A stretch of 59,609 nt of DNA from GCA-002840305 sp964609365 (GCA_964609365.1 CAZSRC010000001.1:1-59609), one strand, 5' to 3'. Numbered from the stretch's first letter, positions 24,647 to 33,467 are shown. Program-made: numbers and translations. The notes: generated by a model from the sequence alone, not told the origin.

Positions 24647-25215
24647 AAAAAATTAAATCAGCAGAATTTATAAAAGGAATAGTCGGCCCAGATAAAGTGT
24701 TACAGGATACAAGAAAAAAAATAGCCTTTATTGGTAGATCCAATGTTGGTAAGTCTAGTATTATAAATTTTATTACTGAGCAAAAAAAATTAGCAAAAAT
24801 TAGTTCAACACCAGGAAGAACTAGGGAGGTAAATCTTTTTTTAATAAATGAATCTTTTTATTTAATTGATCTACCTGGGTATGGTTACGCTAAACTTCCC
24901 GAGACTATGAGAATGGAAATAAGAGAATTAATAAATTGGTTTTTATTTACTACAGATTTTCAATTAGATAAGATTTTTTTAATAATAGATGCAAAAGTTG
25001 GTCCAACTAAGGATGACTTAGAGATACTAGAAGCACTAGAGTCATATAAAAAAAATGTGTTTATAATTGTTAATAAAATAGATAAACTCAAAAGTTCGCA
25101 AAAGGGTAATCAGGTCAGCAAAATAAAAGAAATGGTAGGAGATCATCCTATTATTCTTTGTTCGGCAAAAAATAATATAGGAATAGATGAGTTATTTAAT
25201 AAAATTTTAGATTAA
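24643..25215 (+). CDS. engB: Ribosome biogenesis GTPase EngB/YsxC
   Basis: 190 residues with G1 GRSNVGKSS, G2 STPGRT, G3 DLPGYG, G4 NKIDK and G5 CSAK, all in the TrmE-Era-EngA-EngB order. It helps late assembly of the 50S subunit. ATGA overlap with gltX and 8 bases before the next gene indicate one transcript. Confidence 0.96.
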   Translation: MKKIKSAEFIKGIVGPDKVLQDTRKKIAFIGRSNVGKSSIINFITEQKKLAKISSTPGRTREVNLFLINESFYLIDLPGYGYAKLPETMRMEIRELINWFLFTTDFQLDKIFLIIDAKVGPTKDDLEILEALESYKKNVFIIVNKIDKLKSSQKGNQVSKIKEMVGDHPIILCSAKNNIGIDELFNKILD

Positions 25216-25223
25216 TTTTAAAA

Positions 25224-26126
25224 ATGAGAAAGAAGAAAATTTTTAAACTAATATTTATTATTGTTACCGCCTATTTATTTGTTTTTTTGGCAATCATGAT
25301 CTACTCGTTTGTATTTCCTAAAAAAAGTCTAGGTACTACTAATATTAGAATGCCCATACAGAAAAAAATAATGAAATCACTTGGTGATCAAACAATTGAT
25401 AATAATTATTTTTTTTCTTATATCACAAGGGAATATGAAATAATTGATAAAAAAAATAATATATCCATGGATGACTTATCTTTTGTTATAAAGGATTTAA
25501 ATCCGGGAGATATTTTTTTTACAAATAGCGGAAAATATTTAAGTAGTTTTTTTATTCCAGGAAAATGGAAACATGCTGCTATTTATCTCGGAAGTAAAAA
25601 TCAATTATTGGAATTTTTTGGAGAAAAATCTGAGATATATAAATCATTTTCTGTTTATTATTCTAATCCTGATGATATTTTATTACTTGATAGTAGTTCC
25701 GAGGGGGTTAAAATTAGGAGAATAACCGATATATCTAATTTATCCTCTACCTCTTATTTAAAATCAATCAGCTTTTTTAGAATTAATAAACAAAAAACGG
25801 ATATAGAAATATTTTTAAAAAAAGCATATGAGCAAGTTGGCAAAGACTATGATTATGATATTGATACAGAGGATGAGACTTATATATATTGTTCGGAGTT
25901 GATTTATCATTCATTAAAATCTATTAACCTTATAATAGAAAAAGAAGGTCCATTTTTAAGCAGGGATTTAATTAGTCCCAATGATGCCCTGTATTACATA
26001 CTTAAAGAAAGTATCGATAATAATAATTTTATTTTTATTTTATTTTTAGAGAAAAAAAATGGAGAACTTCAGAAGCTCTCCAAACAAGATTTAATAAGTG
26101 AGTTTTTTCAAATTAAGCTTTTTTAA
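25224..26126 (+). CDS. Membrane-anchored YiiX/YaeF-like permuted papain-fold hydrolase
   Basis: 300 residues. N-terminal TM anchor (about 7-29), then an extracytoplasmic domain. The permuted NlpC/P60 pattern is visible: LNPGDIFFTNSG, catalytic His in KWKHAAIYLG and catalytic Cys in YIYCSELIYHSL. The order His before Cys is the circularly permuted form seen in YaeF/YiiX (peptidase C92) proteins, which act as amidases or lipid/peptide hydrolases. Substrate unknown; a cell-wall role is possible. Third gene after gltX and engB; its end overlaps by 14 bases the convergent 26113-26463 gene. Confidence 0.82.
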   Translation: MRKKKIFKLIFIIVTAYLFVFLAIMIYSFVFPKKSLGTTNIRMPIQKKIMKSLGDQTIDNNYFFSYITREYEIIDKKNNISMDDLSFVIKDLNPGDIFFTNSGKYLSSFFIPGKWKHAAIYLGSKNQLLEFFGEKSEIYKSFSVYYSNPDDILLLDSSSEGVKIRRITDISNLSSTSYLKSISFFRINKQKTDIEIFLKKAYEQVGKDYDYDIDTEDETYIYCSELIYHSLKSINLIIEKEGPFLSRDLISPNDALYYILKESIDNNNFIFILFLEKKNGELQKLSKQDLISEFFQIKLF

Positions 26127-26463
26127 ATCTAACACTAAATATTGGTTCATATCTATTATTGTATTCATCACTTATTTCCAGGGCCTCTCCTTTTAAAATA
26201 CTAGTCAATGCTGCTTGATTTAAAATTTCTTTATCAGACTCAATATCGCTTTTAATGGAATAAAGTTTTTCTATCTCTGATTTTAGCTCATCTTTTAATC
26301 TTTCTTCTATTTTCTTTTTTTCAATTTTAATTGATTCAAATTTCTCTAAAATTAATTGATATTCCTGAGAGTTATTTTGAACATCTCTGTATATTTGTTT
26401 AATTGTTTTTTGTTCTTTTTGTTTTTCTTTTATTTTGTTAAAAATTTCTTGAATATTTTTCAT
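26113..26463 (-). CDS. Small coiled-coil protein, function unknown
   Basis: 116 residues, almost entirely charged helix (IFNKIKEKQKEQKTIKQIY through LKSEIEKLYSIKSDIESDKEIL), then a short C-terminal segment EALEISDEYNNRYEPIFSVRFKKA. No signal or TM. Conserved-looking features are the EALE...IFSVRF end and lack of cysteine. No family recognised. It stands alone on the minus strand, divergent from hppA, and overlaps the end of the YiiX-like gene tail to tail. Confidence 0.7.
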   Translation of the reverse strand: MKNIQEIFNKIKEKQKEQKTIKQIYRDVQNNSQEYQLILEKFESIKIEKKKIEERLKDELKSEIEKLYSIKSDIESDKEILNQAALTSILKGEALEISDEYNNRYEPIFSVRFKKA

Positions 26464-26539
26464 ATTTTTTTTAAAAAAAATTATTAAATAATAACATTAA
26501 TATACACTAAAAAATTTAATAAGTAAAATAGCTAACAGC

Positions 26540-26590
26540 TTGACTTTTAGCTTTTTTTATTATAAATAGATATGAGGACTTTTTAGTCCT
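26540..26590 (+). promoter_or_regulatory. Promoter and leader hairpin of hppA
   Basis: TTGACT (26540-26545), 17-nt spacer, TAAATA (26563-26568). In the leader AGGACT (26575-26580) pairs with AGTCCT (26585-26590) around TTTT, followed by only a short T run. A second pairing AGCTAA/TTAGCT with seven Ts (26530-26558) overlaps the -35. The remainder of 26464-26633 is AT-rich without other features. Confidence 0.5.
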
Positions 26591-26633
26591 TTCAGATCTT
26601 TAACAAATGAAATATTAACCAAAAAAAATAAAA

Positions 26634-28772
26634 ATGGAAAATTTAGTTATTGTTTTAATTGCCTCAGGGCTATCTATCGCAGCCTTTATTTGGGCTAATC
26701 GTTGGACTAATATTCAAAAAACGCAGTTATTAGGAGAAGACGCTATGATCAAAATTTCTGATTACATCAAAGAGGGGACTATAAGTTTTCTTAAGCGACA
26801 GTACTCAACAGCGGCAAAGATTATGCTTTTTTTCTTTATTGTGTTAATTGTATTGGCTTATAACGGTTTTGTGAGTTGGTATACTCCATTTGCTGTTATA
26901 TCTGGTGCTTTCTTCTCGGCCTTGTCTGCCTATTTTGGTATGATAGCAGCCACAAAAGCTAATGTTATATGTGCGTCTCACACAATTTCTGGGATTAGAA
27001 AGGCTTTTAAGGCTGGTATAATAGGAGCATCAGTTATGGGCTTTGCTGTTTGCGGATTTGGTTTATTTGATTTAGGTCTTTGGTATGCTTTGATTTATTT
27101 TACCAACCAAACCTTATCAGAAGCAGAAATGATGCATATTATTACGGCAACTGTTATAACATTTTCCTTTGGTGCTAGTTTTATGGCTTTCATGGCTAGA
27201 GTTGCTGGCGGTATTTACACAAAATCAGCTGATTGCGCTGCTGATATAGTTGGAAAAGGAGAGCTAGAAATGGATGAAGATGATCCTAGAAATCCTGCAG
27301 TCATAGCCGATAATGTTGGTGATAATGCTTCTGATGTAGCTGGTATGGGCCAAGATTTAAATGAATCTTATGTTGGTGGAAATGCAGCTGCTATGGAAGC
27401 TGGTTTTCAATCTTTCACATCTTTTTCTGTTTATTTTGGCGTAGCTATTTCAGTATCTTTATTGGTTATGGTACCTCTATCTATTTCAGCTATTGGTATA
27501 GTAGCTTCTATAATTGGTCTTTTATCTATTAGAGCAAAAAGCTCCGATTTGAAAGATCTTTTAAATGCCGTTAGAAAGGGAGTTTATGTAAGCTCTTTAA
27601 TAATAGCAATTGGATCTGCTTTAGTTATTTATTATTCTTTTGGTAATTTTAATTATTTTTATGCTGTTATAATTGGTTTAATAACAGGAAATTTAATATC
27701 ATTTATCTCAGAATATTTTACTAGCGCAACATTTAAGCCAGTAAGGGAATTAGCTAAAAAGGCCTCAGGTGGTCATTCTAGTGTCATTATTGAAGGTATA
27801 GCAATAGGGAAGGAAAGTGCTTTATTTACTTGCCTTGCACTTGTTATTGGAATGCTTTCTGCTTACTATGTTTCTGGTCATGGAAATTATGATTTAGGTA
27901 TTTATGGAGTAAGTTTAGCTGCCGTGGCAATGTTATCAACTCTACCTATAACTTTAACTATTGATGCTTTTGGGCCAATAGCTGATAATGCTCAGGGTCT
28001 ATTAGAAATGAGTGGAGTTAAGGGCGAAAGATTAAAGATAGCAAACAGTTTAGATTCTCTTGGAAATACTACAGCAGCAACCGGTAAGGGTTATGCCATT
28101 GGAAGTGCGGCTTTTGCAGCAATAGCTTTAATTAATGCATTGTGGAATACTATATCCGCATCTATGTTAAAAATTAATCTCTCTGCTGATATTATTAATT
28201 TAAAAATTACTAATATTTGGGTTTTAGCAGGATTAATGTTAGGGGTATCCGTTCCATTTTTATTTTCAGCAAAGCTTTTAAGAGCTGTTGGTAATACTAC
28301 GCTTGTAATGATAGAGGAAATTAAGAGACAAGTTAGAGAATTGGGTATTATGGAAAATAAAAACCCGCCTGATTATCAGAAATGTATTGATATTAGTGTC
28401 TCTGCTGCTCAAAAATATTCCTTAATACCAGCACTGCTCGTTATTATTATTCCTTTAACTGTTTTTATTTTTGGCGGTCCAGAAATGATAATACCATTTT
28501 TAATTGGATCACTATCATCGGGTTTATCCTTGGCAGTTTTTATGTCAAATGCTGGTGGTGCTTGGGATAATGCAAAAAAGTTAATTGAATCTGGTTTTGG
28601 TGGTGGAAAAAACTCTAGCAGTCATAAGGCTGCAATAACTGGAGATATGGTAGGCGATCCATTTAAGGACACAGCCGGACCATCATTAAATATTTTGATA
28701 AAATTAATGGTAACACTATCAATTTTAATTTCTCAATTTGCAGTTTATTTACACTATATAATTTTAAAATGA
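26634..28772 (+). CDS. hppA: K+-dependent membrane-bound pyrophosphatase (ion pump)
   Basis: 712 residues with about 16 TM helices. PPi-binding loops include YTKSADCAADIVGKGELEMDEDDPRNPAVIADNVGDNASDVAG near 200-240 (key Asp residues intact) and a C-terminal GDMVGDPFKDTAGPS. It hydrolyses PPi to pump H+ or Na+ across the membrane. The motif GNTTAATGKG (477-486) has Ala at 481 and Gly at 484 where K+-independent pumps carry Lys and Thr, so this is the K+-dependent class, in which Na+ pumps are common. Monocistronic promoter; the stop overlaps the next small gene (ATGA). Confidence 0.96.
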   Translation: MENLVIVLIASGLSIAAFIWANRWTNIQKTQLLGEDAMIKISDYIKEGTISFLKRQYSTAAKIMLFFFIVLIVLAYNGFVSWYTPFAVISGAFFSALSAYFGMIAATKANVICASHTISGIRKAFKAGIIGASVMGFAVCGFGLFDLGLWYALIYFTNQTLSEAEMMHIITATVITFSFGASFMAFMARVAGGIYTKSADCAADIVGKGELEMDEDDPRNPAVIADNVGDNASDVAGMGQDLNESYVGGNAAAMEAGFQSFTSFSVYFGVAISVSLLVMVPLSISAIGIVASIIGLLSIRAKSSDLKDLLNAVRKGVYVSSLIIAIGSALVIYYSFGNFNYFYAVIIGLITGNLISFISEYFTSATFKPVRELAKKASGGHSSVIIEGIAIGKESALFTCLALVIGMLSAYYVSGHGNYDLGIYGVSLAAVAMLSTLPITLTIDAFGPIADNAQGLLEMSGVKGERLKIANSLDSLGNTTAATGKGYAIGSAAFAAIALINALWNTISASMLKINLSADIINLKITNIWVLAGLMLGVSVPFLFSAKLLRAVGNTTLVMIEEIKRQVRELGIMENKNPPDYQKCIDISVSAAQKYSLIPALLVIIIPLTVFIFGGPEMIIPFLIGSLSSGLSLAVFMSNAGGAWDNAKKLIESGFGGGKNSSSHKAAITGDMVGDPFKDTAGPSLNILIKLMVTLSILISQFAVYLHYIILK

Positions 28773-28939
28773 GAAAAATCAATAATTATTTAAGAAAATT
28801 ACAAGAAAAATTTTTTAATTATGGAACTATTAATACATCACCAAGATGGATAATAGTAAAAAGAAAAAAAATTAGACAAGAAAAAATTAAATTCAAAAAG
28901 ACTAATGTATTTAGAAATTTTGATCATAGAAGAATGTAG
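28769..28939 (+). CDS. Tiny basic protein coupled to hppA
   Basis: 56 residues starting in the ATGA overlap with the hppA stop, which argues for real, coupled translation. It is very basic (IIVKRKKIRQEKIKFKKTN), with one central aromatic-Pro motif TINTSPRWIIV and a C-terminal FRNFDHRRM. No TM, no cysteine. It may bind RNA or ribosomes, or be a peptide regulator of the pump; neither is shown by the sequence. A terminator follows 7 bases after its stop, so it ends the transcript. Confidence 0.6.
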   Translation: MRKINNYLRKLQEKFFNYGTINTSPRWIIVKRKKIRQEKIKFKKTNVFRNFDHRRM

Positions 28940-28946
28940 AATCTTC

Positions 28947-28975
28947 AAAGAGGACCAAAGGTCCTCTTTTTATTT
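28947..28975 (+). terminator. Strong terminator after hppA and the small basic gene
   Basis: AAAGAGGACC (28947-28956), loop AAA, GGTCCTCTTT (28960-28969), then TTTATTT. Confidence 0.88.
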
Positions 28976-29002
28976 GACTAATTAAAAATAAAGTTGTATT
29001 AT
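28974..29002 (+). promoter_or_regulatory. Promoter of typA
   Basis: TTGACT (28974-28979), 17-nt spacer, TATTAT (28997-29002). Predicted start near 29009, so the hairpin below lies in the typA leader. Confidence 0.65.
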
Positions 29003-29037
29003 TTTTATATTAGTAGATATAGAGTTTTCTTTATATC

Positions 29038-29064
29038 AATTACGCTTTTTGCGTAATTTTTTAT
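29038..29064 (+). terminator. Terminator-like hairpin in the typA leader
   Basis: AATTACGC (29038-29045), loop TTTTT, GCGTAATT (29051-29058), then TTTTATTTTT. It lies between the predicted typA promoter and the typA start codon, 29 bases before the ATG, so it could attenuate typA transcription. No leader peptide is evident. Confidence 0.6.
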
Positions 29065-29092
29065 TTTTTAAAATAAATTAACATAAAAAAAT

Positions 29093-30883
29093 ATGGAAAT
29101 AAGAAATATTGCCATTATAGCTCACGTTGATCATGGCAAAACAACTTTAACAGATTCTTTAATGCGTCAAACTGGGATGTCTTCTTCGGAAACCAGTATG
29201 GACAGCAATGATCTAGAAAAAGAAAGAGGTATAACTATTTATTCAAAAAATACATCAATTTTTTATAAAGACACAAAAATAAATATTGTTGATACACCTG
29301 GTCATGCTGATTTTAGCTCAGAAGTAGAGAGAATTTTAAGATCAATTGATTGTGTTTTATTATTAGTTGATGCACAAGAAGGGCCAATGCCTCAAACTAA
29401 ATTTGTTTTAAAAAAATCTTTAGAATTAGGTCTTAATCCTATCGTTGTTATAAATAAAATTGATAAACCAGCAGCTAGACCAGAGGAGGTTCAGGAAATG
29501 GTTTACGAATTATTTTTAGACTTAGGAGCCAGTGATCAGCAATTAGAATTTCCAGTTGTTTTTGCTGCCTCAAAACAGGGTTTTGCTAAATTAAAATTAG
29601 AAGATGATTCTGATAATTTGAATCCTTTGCTTGATTTAATTTTGGAAAAAGTTAAACCAGCTTCCAACTCAGAATTGGAAAAAGAAATTTTAACAGTACA
29701 GCCATTTAATTTGGCCTATGATAATTTTTTGGGTCGTTTAGCTATTTGCAGAATATATGGAGGAATAATAAAATCAGGACAGGAAGTATTTGTAAAAACT
29801 TTAGAAAACGAAACTAGATCTAGGAGAGTAACAAAACTTTTTACATTTAGTGGATTAGAGAGAAAAGAAGTTAATGAGGCCAGGGCTGGTGATATTATTA
29901 TGATAGCTGGTTTACCAAATATCTATATCGGTGAAACAATTTGTGAAAAAGCGGATCAAGATGCTTTACCAGCAATTAAAATTGACGAACCTACTATATC
30001 TCTTGATTTTTTAATTAATAATTCTCCTTTTGCTGGACGTGAAGGAAAATTTGTTACTAATAGACAGTTAAAAGAAAGACTGGAAAAGGAATTAGAGATC
30101 AATGTTGGCTTAAGAATTGATTTTTCAGATTTGAGTTTCTATAAAGTTTACGGAAGAGGCGAATTACATATTGCAATTTTATTGGAAAACCTAAGAAGAG
30201 AAGGTTATGAATTACAAGTCTCTCAACCTCAAGTAATTATAAAAAATATTGATGGGGTTGATTATGAGCCTTTTGAAGAGATCACAATTGATGTACCAGA
30301 GGAAATGTCCGGAGTGGTAATTGAAAAATTATCAAAAAGGAAGGGTCAGATAACTAATATAAAAAATCAAAATGGCCAATCTAGATTAATATTTGAAATT
30401 CCTACCAGAGGAATATTAGGTTATAGAAATGAATTTGTTGTTGATACTAAGGGAGAGGGAATTTTATGTTCACATTTTCTTGATTTTAAACCTCATGTTG
30501 GAAAAATAGAAAAAAATGAACTAGGATCTATGATTTCCATGATAGCTGGAAAAGCTTTGGCTTATTCTCTTTGGAATTTACAAGAAAGAGGGTCTTTATA
30601 TATTGTTCCGAATGTCGATGTTTATGAGGGAATGGTTATTGGTAGTGTTTCTAAGGGCAATGATTTAAATGTTAATCCTATTAAAGGAAAGCAACTAACT
30701 AATGTTAGAGCCTCTGGATCAGATGATGCAATCAAGTTGACTCCACCAGTGGAGCTGAGCTTGGAAATTGGTCTAAGTATAATAAACGAAGATGAATACT
30801 TGGAAGTAACACCAAAAAATATTAGACTAAGAAAAAAATGCTTAACAGAAGTAGAGAGAAATAGATCAAAAAAAACAAAATAA
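29093..30883 (+). CDS. typA: Translational GTPase TypA/BipA
   Basis: 596 residues, full length. G motifs AHVDHGKTTL (about 10-19), RGITI, DTPGHADF and NKID; then EF-G-like domains and the TypA-specific C-terminal domain (RGSLYIVPNVDVYEGMVIG, NVRASGSDDA). It binds 70S ribosomes and supports assembly and translation under stress or cold. It probably shares a transcript with the YgjP-like gene 6 bases downstream. The leader carries a possible attenuator. Confidence 0.97.
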   Translation: MEIRNIAIIAHVDHGKTTLTDSLMRQTGMSSSETSMDSNDLEKERGITIYSKNTSIFYKDTKINIVDTPGHADFSSEVERILRSIDCVLLLVDAQEGPMPQTKFVLKKSLELGLNPIVVINKIDKPAARPEEVQEMVYELFLDLGASDQQLEFPVVFAASKQGFAKLKLEDDSDNLNPLLDLILEKVKPASNSELEKEILTVQPFNLAYDNFLGRLAICRIYGGIIKSGQEVFVKTLENETRSRRVTKLFTFSGLERKEVNEARAGDIIMIAGLPNIYIGETICEKADQDALPAIKIDEPTISLDFLINNSPFAGREGKFVTNRQLKERLEKELEINVGLRIDFSDLSFYKVYGRGELHIAILLENLRREGYELQVSQPQVIIKNIDGVDYEPFEEITIDVPEEMSGVVIEKLSKRKGQITNIKNQNGQSRLIFEIPTRGILGYRNEFVVDTKGEGILCSHFLDFKPHVGKIEKNELGSMISMIAGKALAYSLWNLQERGSLYIVPNVDVYEGMVIGSVSKGNDLNVNPIKGKQLTNVRASGSDDAIKLTPPVELSLEIGLSIINEDEYLEVTPKNIRLRKKCLTEVERNRSKKTK

Positions 30884-30889
30884 ATCTAA

Positions 30890-31318
30890 ATGAAATCCTT
30901 GTGGACAAAAATAGATAAAATTTTTATATCTAATAATGGTGTTTTTTTTACAAAAAAAAAGATAATAAAAAAAAATAAAAAAAATAACTTTTTTTATTTA
31001 AAATACAAGGAAGCAGCTCGTCGTTTAATTAGTAAGAAGGTGGAGGAATTTAATTTATTTTATAATTATAAAATAAACAAAATTAGTATCAGGGATCAAA
31101 AAACTCGCTGGGCTAGTTGCTCTAGGAGTGCAAATTTAAATTTTAATTATAAGATAATTTTTCTTCCCGAAGATTTAATTAATTATATAGTTGTTCATGA
31201 GATATGTCATTTAGGTGAGTTCAATCATTCTAAAAATTTTTGGAAACTTTTAGAAAAAAAAATTCCTAATTATCTAGTAGTCAGGAAAAAATTAAAATAT
31301 ATTAGAATTAATTTTTAA
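30890..31318 (+). CDS. YgjP/SprT-like zinc metallopeptidase (DUF45)
   Basis: 142 residues. RWASCSRSANLNFNYKIIFLP, then the gluzincin motif HEICH (VVHEICHLGEFNHSKNFW), with a third histidine in FNHS, are the YgjP/DUF45 signature. Predicted cytoplasmic metal-dependent hydrolase; biological substrate undefined. The N-terminal 45 residues are very Lys rich. It follows typA by 6 bases and overlaps by 4 bases the convergent greA gene. Confidence 0.88.
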   Translation: MKSLWTKIDKIFISNNGVFFTKKKIIKKNKKNNFFYLKYKEAARRLISKKVEEFNLFYNYKINKISIRDQKTRWASCSRSANLNFNYKIIFLPEDLINYIVVHEICHLGEFNHSKNFWKLLEKKIPNYLVVRKKLKYIRINF

Positions 31319-31818
31319 AAATTAATTTTTTTTATTTTATAGACAATATTTTTATTATTTATATTTAGAGAGAATTTTTCTCCACTTGATCTTCCTAGTA
31401 AAGCACTACCTAGTGGGGAGCTGTAAGAAATGAAACCTTTGCTAGGATTACTTTCTAGTGAACCAAGAATTTGAAAATTTCTAACACTTCCATTTATCTC
31501 TAGTTCAATAGTACTACCAATTTCTATTTTTTTACTATATTTATTATTTTCTATTATCTCTGCCCTAGACAAGAGATTCTCAATACTCAATATTTTACTA
31601 TTAGTTCTTCTTAGTCTATATTTAGATTCTTGGTAACCAGCATTTTCAGAGTAATCTCCTCCGGTTGATAATTCTTTTACCTCTTCTATTTGAATTGGTA
31701 AAACTTCTTTTTTTAGTTTATTTAAATTGCTTTGAAGTTGTTTATATTTCTCTATGGTTATCTTTGGTTCTATTTTTTCTCTTGGTATTTTATCGTTTTT
31801 TCTAGTTGGAACTCTCAT
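31315..31818 (-). CDS. greA: GreA/GreB transcript cleavage factor
   Basis: 167 residues. The N-terminal coiled coil (about 24-95) has the acidic tip GGDYSENAGYQESK with the conserved Asp and Glu that enter the polymerase secondary channel. The C-terminal FKBP-like domain has IGSTIELEINGSVRNFQILG and ISYSSPLGSALLGRSSGE. It rescues backtracked RNA polymerase by stimulating RNA cleavage. A basic N-terminal extension (RVPTRKNDKIPREKIEPK) is unusual. Its start overlaps the mscS stop by 17 bases, indicating an operon. Confidence 0.92.
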   Translation of the reverse strand: MRVPTRKNDKIPREKIEPKITIEKYKQLQSNLNKLKKEVLPIQIEEVKELSTGGDYSENAGYQESKYRLRRTNSKILSIENLLSRAEIIENNKYSKKIEIGSTIELEINGSVRNFQILGSLESNPSKGFISYSSPLGSALLGRSSGEKFSLNINNKNIVYKIKKINF

Positions 31819-32677
31819 CTTTTTTTATATAAATATTAGTATTAGAAAATGCTGTATCTATTTTATTTTCTTTTAATGTATTATATATCAAAGCTGTGGC
31901 TTCTATTTTTTTATCAAATACTTGAGCATAATCATCTACCCAAAATCTTAACTCCCAATTTAAATTATTCAACAACATTTCAGTCATAATTATTTCAATT
32001 TCATGATCCTTGCTTATATCTTTTATATTCTCTTTAATTTTTTTATATATATAATTTTTTACCTCCTCTATATCAATTCCATAAGCAGTATTAAAATTAA
32101 TCACCACCCTAGATTTACTACTTGGCTGATTGAAGTTGCCTATATTCATTTCTGATAGTTTTCCATTTGCTATTGTTAATAGATCATTATTAAAAGTTAT
32201 TATTTTTGTGCTTCTGATACTAATAGAATCAACAATTCCTAGAGCTTTTCCATCTAAGGCTATTCTATCTCCAACTCTTATAGTTTTATCTAGTATTAAA
32301 GATATTCCTCCAAAAATATTTTTTAAAGTATCCTGCATTGCAAAACCAATCACTAAACCAAAAACACCAACACCAGCTAATAACGGCACTATATTAAAAC
32401 CCCAAATATATAAAATCCATATAAAAGCAGTTATTACGAGGGCCACCGTGATAGCCTTTTTAAATAATGGACCCAGAGAATCTATTGTTTTACTTTTATA
32501 TTTATTTTTAAAATTATTAGACCAAATTTTAAAGATAATATTATTTGCAAGTCTAGCAAAATAAAGAATAAAAAGAACTAGAATTGATTTAATTAATGTT
32601 CCTAGATAATTCAAGTCATTTATTTTATCTATCTGATCTTTTGTTATTTCTTTTAGCACTGAGATTAAATTTTCCAT
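31802..32677 (-). CDS. mscS: MscS-family mechanosensitive ion channel
   Basis: 291 residues: three TM helices (about 27-45, 72-92, 96-120), the pore helix with LLAGVGVFGLVIGFAMQDTLKNIFGGISLIL, the beta domain VGDRIALDGKALGIVDSISIRSTKI and a C-terminal mixed domain. It opens on membrane tension to release solutes during hypo-osmotic shock. It lies 15 bases after the DUF389 gene and overlaps greA, so DUF389-mscS-greA is one minus-strand unit. Confidence 0.93.
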   Translation of the reverse strand: MENLISVLKEITKDQIDKINDLNYLGTLIKSILVLFILYFARLANNIIFKIWSNNFKNKYKSKTIDSLGPLFKKAITVALVITAFIWILYIWGFNIVPLLAGVGVFGLVIGFAMQDTLKNIFGGISLILDKTIRVGDRIALDGKALGIVDSISIRSTKIITFNNDLLTIANGKLSEMNIGNFNQPSSKSRVVINFNTAYGIDIEEVKNYIYKKIKENIKDISKDHEIEIIMTEMLLNNLNWELRFWVDDYAQVFDKKIEATALIYNTLKENKIDTAFSNTNIYIKKDESSN

Positions 32678-32692
32678 ATGTTTTTTAAAAAA

Positions 32693-33379
32693 TTATATAT
32701 TTATGTCTAAGTCTTCTTTTTCAATTTCTTTCTCTATTGTTTTTTTCTCTTTTTTAAAATTAATAAAAATAAAAACCAATAAAGATCCGAGTAGTATTCC
32801 AATAATATTCATTAATATAAAAATTATTATTTTTTTAGATAAAGCAAAATCTAGTGAAAATAAGGTTAATCCCAGTAAAGATATAGGGGGCATTATTGTT
32901 ACTGCGATAGCAACTCCGGATAAGTAATCTTTTGAATTTTTTCTAGTCCAAGCATAACTCGCTATAATACCAGAAATTACTGCAATTAAAAAATTAATTG
33001 AAGATAAGTTTACCCTACTTATCATTTCAATTTTATTAATATCCACTACAAATAAAACCCCCAATAAAAATGATGCTAAAATAGCTATTATAATAGCCGG
33101 AATTAAAACTAAAAAAGATCTAATCATCATTTTAAAATTAAAAACCACTAATGCGATTGATATGGCTAGTATTGGTGATAAAAGGGGAGCAACAATCATT
33201 CCGGCTATGACCAATACTAGGTTATTGGAAATTAAACCTAATGTCGTTATTAGAGATGAAAATAAAACCATTAAATAAAAATCAGTTTTAGGTGCGCTTG
33301 ATTCAATAAGATTAAATATAAAATCTTTATTTCCATTACAACTTCTTTTAAATTTTATTAATTTTCTTAATTTAAACAT
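32693..33379 (-). CDS. DUF389/TIGR00341-type membrane protein
   Basis: 228 residues with about six TM helices. The family pattern is clear: YLMVLFSSLITTLGLISNNLVLVIAGMIVAPLLSPILAISIALV followed by SGIIASYAWTR and GVAIAVTIMPPISLLG. The function of DUF389 proteins is not established. First gene of the DUF389-mscS-greA unit, next to an osmotic channel, which hints at envelope or osmotic roles (inference). The N-terminus is basic and short. Confidence 0.88.
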   Translation of the reverse strand: MFKLRKLIKFKRSCNGNKDFIFNLIESSAPKTDFYLMVLFSSLITTLGLISNNLVLVIAGMIVAPLLSPILAISIALVVFNFKMMIRSFLVLIPAIIIAILASFLLGVLFVVDINKIEMISRVNLSSINFLIAVISGIIASYAWTRKNSKDYLSGVAIAVTIMPPISLLGLTLFSLDFALSKKIIIFILMNIIGILLGSLLVFIFINFKKEKKTIEKEIEKEDLDINI

Positions 33380-33413
33380 TTTTGTTGATATTTATTATTA
33401 ATCATACTAATAG

Positions 33414-33440
33414 TTTAATCAATTTAATCAATTTAATCAA
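33414..33440. repeat. Three tandem 9-bp repeats upstream of DUF389
   Basis: TTTAATCAA at 33414-33422, 33423-33431 and 33432-33440, all perfect. On the minus strand each contains TTGATT, a -35-like hexamer, about 35-60 bases before the DUF389 start; the nearest -10 (AATAAT or TAATAA) is loose. It could be a promoter repeat or a protein-binding array. Confidence 0.7.
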
Positions 33441-33445
33441 ATAAA

Positions 33446-33467
33446 AAAACAGAATTTTTATTCTGTC
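33446..33467 (-). terminator. Terminator of the 33492 GIY-YIG-like gene
   Basis: ACAGAAT (33449-33455) and ATTCTGT (33460-33466) pair; on the minus strand the stem is followed by seven Ts. Confidence 0.75.

Noticed and set aside
31315..31318. Frameshift between the YgjP-like gene and greA
   Set aside because: The genes are on opposite strands and merely overlap tail to tail by four bases; both are intact.
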